DNA from: Sedimentisphaerales bacterium
GTDB taxonomy: Bacteria; Planctomycetota; Phycisphaerae; Sedimentisphaerales; SG8-4
NCBI GenBank assembly: GCA_016928975.1
Contig: JAFGJR010000319.1
Location: 1-24,968 of the forward strand
Length of the DNA stretch: 24,968 bases
Reading direction: 5' to 3'
The position numbers were made by a program, and so were the translations under genes. Numbering within the stretch: the first letter of the stretch is position 1; each line of letters begins with the position of its first letter. The notes under the pieces were generated by a model. It ran no database searches and was not told the origin of the DNA. It saw only the letters and a program-made list of their open reading frames with translations. Shown here in pieces: positions 22,584-24,968 of this stretch.

Positions 22584-23135
22584 TCAGCGGCCGCGCCGGA
22601 GCGCCAGGGTGCCGAGACAGAGCAGCAGCAGGGTGGCTGGCTCGGGGACGGCAGCAGGGGCCGCAGTGTGGGTTGGATGGGGGTCGGTCTTGGCAGAGCC
22701 GGAGGGGGGTGTGAAGGCTGGCGCGTAGAAGTCGGTCGAAGTGGTGGCGGTCATGTCCAGGCCGCCGCCTCCTCCGCCGCGAGGCAGGTGCTCTTGAACG
22801 CGCTGGAGGGGTTGGGGGTGGAAGACGGCGATGACGATCTTGGGCTCGTTGATGAGGATCGTGGTGCGTTCGGCGTCGGGATCGGAGACGTCGCCAAGCC
22901 AGTAGGCGAATCGATAGCCGCGTTGGGCAGAGGCGGTGAGGGTGACGCTGGAGTTGGCGGAGACGCGATGCGCGCCTGCTTCGGGTGTCACGTCACCGGC
23001 CGCCAGGGGGCTTGGCTGAATGACGAGGTCGTAGGCAGTCGTGTCGGCGCGGATCGGCAGCGCTCGGCCGGCGACGGCTGTAGCCAGCACGATCGCCAGG
23101 GTCAGGGAGCGAGAGCAAATCCGGCCAGGTTTCAT
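22584..23135 (-). CDS. PEP-CTERM-anchored protein with InlB B-type repeat
   Basis: A 183-residue exported protein. Residues 1-31 are a signal peptide. Residues about 46-105 match a divergent InlB B-repeat: Gly-Asp-Val-Thr-Pro-Glu-Ala-Gly, Ser-Val-Thr-Leu-Thr-Ala-Ser-Ala, Gly-Tyr-Arg-Phe-Ala-Tyr-Trp-Leu-Gly-Asp-Val-Ser-Asp and Lys-Ile-Val-Ile-Ala-Val-Phe. A run of six Gly and a Pro/Thr-rich spacer follow. Residues 163-183 are a textbook PEP-CTERM tail: Val-Pro-Glu-Pro-Ala-Thr, a Leu-rich helix, then Arg-Arg-Gly-Arg. This tail is cut by an exosortase (XrtA/EpsH type), sorting the protein to the envelope or exopolysaccharide; no exosortase gene is in the window. ATG 23135 begins the signal peptide, with AAGGTA about 15 bases upstream. 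Confidence 0.88.
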   Translation of the reverse strand: MKPGRICSRSLTLAIVLATAVAGRALPIRADTTAYDLVIQPSPLAAGDVTPEAGAHRVSANSSVTLTASAQRGYRFAYWLGDVSDPDAERTTILINEPKIVIAVFHPQPLQRVQEHLPRGGGGGGLDMTATTSTDFYAPAFTPPSGSAKTDPHPTHTAAPAAVPEPATLLLLCLGTLALRRGR

Positions 23136-23469
23136 GTCGCCACAGGTACCTTCTGTTTTCGGACGATCCGCGGGCAGCTCAAGAGCGACGCGAGCACAGC
23201 GATGGAGCGTGCCGGATCGTGCCGTTGTGATCTGCCGAGAGTAGGATACGTCAAACCCCCAGTTCGACTGTACCTACAGGATACTCGATGCGGGCACGTC
23301 AGTCAAGAGCGCCAGAGGGGTGGGCGATGGAGTTTCTGTGGGTCGGCTCGCGCTGGCCGGTTGGTAGCGGGGGTGGTGTCGTTTTATCGGGCGCGCGGCG
23401 AGAAGCAGTTGCCAGGCTGGAAGGTTTTTGTGGGGCTTGGCGGCAGGGGGAACGGATGCGTGGGGCCGG
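23136..23469. other. Intergenic region between PEP-CTERM and transglutaminase genes
   Basis: About 330 bases, G-rich on the plus strand. A TTGACG on the minus strand near 23250 could be a -35 for the PEP-CTERM gene, but the matching -10 is poor. I see no gene, RNA or strong terminator. Confidence 0.35.
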
Positions 23470-24968
23470 CTATGAGCGAGGCTGGTGCAGGCAGGCGGCG
23501 AGGTGGCGGAGACGGTGGAGCTCGTCGGTGGGGATCGTGCGCCGATATCGCAGATCGGCATAGTCGAGATACCAATCCGCGATCGGGCCCCAGAGCGGTT
23601 GGCCGCGATCACTAGCGCGCAGGCGGTGCGCGAAGGCCTGGATCGTCTCGTGGCCATCGCGTCGCAGGCCTGCGGTCCCGACTCGGCGGTCCATGTAGGC
23701 GAGCAGCTTGTGCATCGCGATGACCTCGGGCGCCAGCGCGCCGGCGGCGTTGGGCGTGCGTGCGGCTTTGGCGCGGCGGTAGAGCCACCATAGGATCCCG
23801 CCGGCCGTGGCGGCCAGGAGAAACGACGCAGCGGGCAGGCCGTAGAATTCCAGTGCCCACGCGAGCACGCCGAACAGGCCGTACTCATACAGGTCGTTGA
23901 CGAGCTGCCCGAGGAGCAGGTAGCGGCCCAGACCGCCTGTGCGATCGGATGCATCGTTCGCCGATGGCGCGGCGAGGCCATCCTGCACGGTGGCCTCCAC
24001 GATCAGCCACTGGTCGTTCTCCTGGTCCCAGGCCTCCACCCACGCGTGGGCATCCATGTTCCGCGCGATCCACGCGTCGCCGGAGGAGTCCTTCTCGGTC
24101 ACGAGAAAGCCGGTGACGTAGCGCGTGGGCACGTCCGCCAGGCGCAGCAGAATCGCGGCGCCGGAGGCGAAGTATTCGCAGTAGCCGCCGGAGCGCCGCA
24201 GCAGGAAGTACTCGAGCTTGTCCTCGCCCGGCGGGATGCTGACCGCGAGTGAGTAGGTGTGATTCGTCTGGAAGTGATCGACGACCGCTGTGATCTTCTC
24301 GGCGGTCGCGGTGCGGCCGGCGAAGACTTTGTCGGCCAATTCCTCCACTCGCGGGTCCAACTGGTTTGGGAGATTGAGCATCGAGCGGGTCGGCGGCGGG
24401 GCGTACGTGCGATCGGCGTAGCTGAGCCGGTAGGTGAGATTGGCGCGGGGGTAAGGGGGAGACACGATACTGTCGTCGTCGTAGTTCAGGTGCGGCAGGG
24501 GGGCCTCAACCGCCAGCGTGCCGAGCGGTGTGAAGATCGCATCGCGGACCGGCAGCTCGTGGCGGATCGTCATCTCACGCGTGTTCGCAGGATGGCGGTT
24601 ACTCAGTCGAAAGTAGTTCATCCGACCCGGCAGCGAGGCGCCGAAGGGCATGTTCTGGCTCGGCAACACCGCCTGGGCGGCCGACACGTCGATCCAGCGG
24701 GACTGGCGGTATACGTCAAACGCGCGTGCCCGCAGGTAGCCGGGACAGGTCTCGGACACGATCTTCAGCACGGGCGTCGTGTCCTGATCGCCTTTCATCA
24801 GGAGCACACTGGACAGTTCGCCGCTCGTGGAAAAGCCGATGTACGCGGACGTGTCCATGGCGCCTTCCATGCCGACGCCGGTGCGCCACAGCCACAGCGG
24901 CACGTAGTTCAGCAAGTCCGCGTGGCGATAGAGAATCGTGCTCGTTACCCAGCCGACGTTCACCGCAA
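23470..24968 (-). CDS. TgpA-like transglutaminase membrane protein, 5' end outside window
   Basis: About 498 C-terminal residues; the frame is open to the window edge, so the usual N-terminal membrane helices (DUF3488-type) are probably beyond it. A periplasmic region leads to a transglutaminase-like core with Gly-Gly-Tyr-Cys-Glu-Tyr-Phe-Ala-Ser-Gly (catalytic Cys, about 24165-24195), Asp-Ala-His-Ala-Trp-Val-Glu-Ala-Trp (catalytic His, about 24030-24058) and Trp-Leu-Ile-Val-Glu-Ala-Thr (about 23988-24010), where the third catalytic residue is Glu instead of the common Asp. One or two membrane helices follow near 23790-23910, then a cytoplasmic DUF4129-like tail. Family members are membrane proteases or transglutaminases of uncertain substrate, often next to MoxR-type ATPase and DUF58 genes, which may lie upstream. 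GTG 24963 is probably internal. Confidence 0.85.
   Translation of the reverse strand, partial: AVNVGWVTSTILYRHADLLNYVPLWLWRTGVGMEGAMDTSAYIGFSTSGELSSVLLMKGDQDTTPVLKIVSETCPGYLRARAFDVYRQSRWIDVSAAQAVLPSQNMPFGASLPGRMNYFRLSNRHPANTREMTIRHELPVRDAIFTPLGTLAVEAPLPHLNYDDDSIVSPPYPRANLTYRLSYADRTYAPPPTRSMLNLPNQLDPRVEELADKVFAGRTATAEKITAVVDHFQTNHTYSLAVSIPPGEDKLEYFLLRRSGGYCEYFASGAAILLRLADVPTRYVTGFLVTEKDSSGDAWIARNMDAHAWVEAWDQENDQWLIVEATVQDGLAAPSANDASDRTGGLGRYLLLGQLVNDLYEYGLFGVLAWALEFYGLPAASFLLAATAGGILWWLYRRAKAARTPNAAGALAPEVIAMHKLLAYMDRRVGTAGLRRDGHETIQAFAHRLRASDRGQPLWGPIADWYLDYADLRYRRTIPTDELHRLRHLAACLHQPRS

Noticed and set aside
1..24968. CRISPR arrays, tRNA/rRNA genes, transposases, phage genes
   Set aside because: I looked for regular direct repeats, cloverleaf or rRNA-like segments and transposase or integrase motifs and saw none; only short palindromic repeats are present.

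Overview
The window looks like chromosomal DNA from a GC-rich, probably anaerobic planctomycete of the Phycisphaerae/Sedimentisphaerales type. Three things suggest this. A secreted beta-propeller protein ends in the two-loop dockerin-like domain common in those genomes. Another exported protein ends in a PEP-CTERM sorting tail. A giant BadF/HgdC-type acyl-CoA dehydratase activase points to an anaerobe. The lineage is inferred from protein style, because no rRNA or other marker gene is present.

Layout. 1-1356: an in-frame TPR-like remnant, then a secreted PD40 propeller with a C-terminal dockerin-like domain. 1464-3389 (minus): dnaK, preceded by a consensus -24/-12 sigma-54 promoter. 4028-5059: a secreted ThuA-fold protein, converging on a small membrane diacylglycerol/undecaprenol kinase (5081-5557, minus). 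5882-6784: a Kdo/RIO-like small kinase, converging on a SagB-type nitroreductase (6828-7553, minus) across a shared hairpin. 7554-8148: an intergenic stretch that may hide a 35-residue hydrophobic peptide. 8149-12828: a 1559-residue tandem activase/dehydratase-like protein. 12970-14376 (minus): a hotdog thioesterase and an outer-membrane barrel. 14377-15305: a hairpin-rich gap with one doubtful small ORF.

15306-18360 (minus) reads as one unit: NfeD-like membrane protein, flotillin/YqiK-like SPFH protein, beta-carbonic-anhydrase-like protein. NfeD and flotillin are known membrane-microdomain partners; the zinc-enzyme-like third member is less usual. 18711-18944 is the severed tail of a sugar-phosphate isomerase/epimerase, stuck against the end of a secreted ankyrin-repeat protein (18948-20411, minus).

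20529-21479 (minus) is parB without a neighbouring parA. Upstream lies about 1.1 kb with no credible gene, extreme G-over-C skew, a run of 12 G, one near-consensus parS, one parS half-degenerate site and two TATAAT-type promoter candidates. I read this as a centromere-like, probably origin-proximal segment. The window closes with a PEP-CTERM protein (22584-23135, minus) and a TgpA-like transglutaminase cut by the window edge.

I found no tRNA, rRNA, CRISPR array, transposase or phage gene. The strongest points for follow-up are the sigma-54 promoter of dnaK, the parS-bearing skewed desert, and the NfeD-flotillin-carbonic-anhydrase operon.
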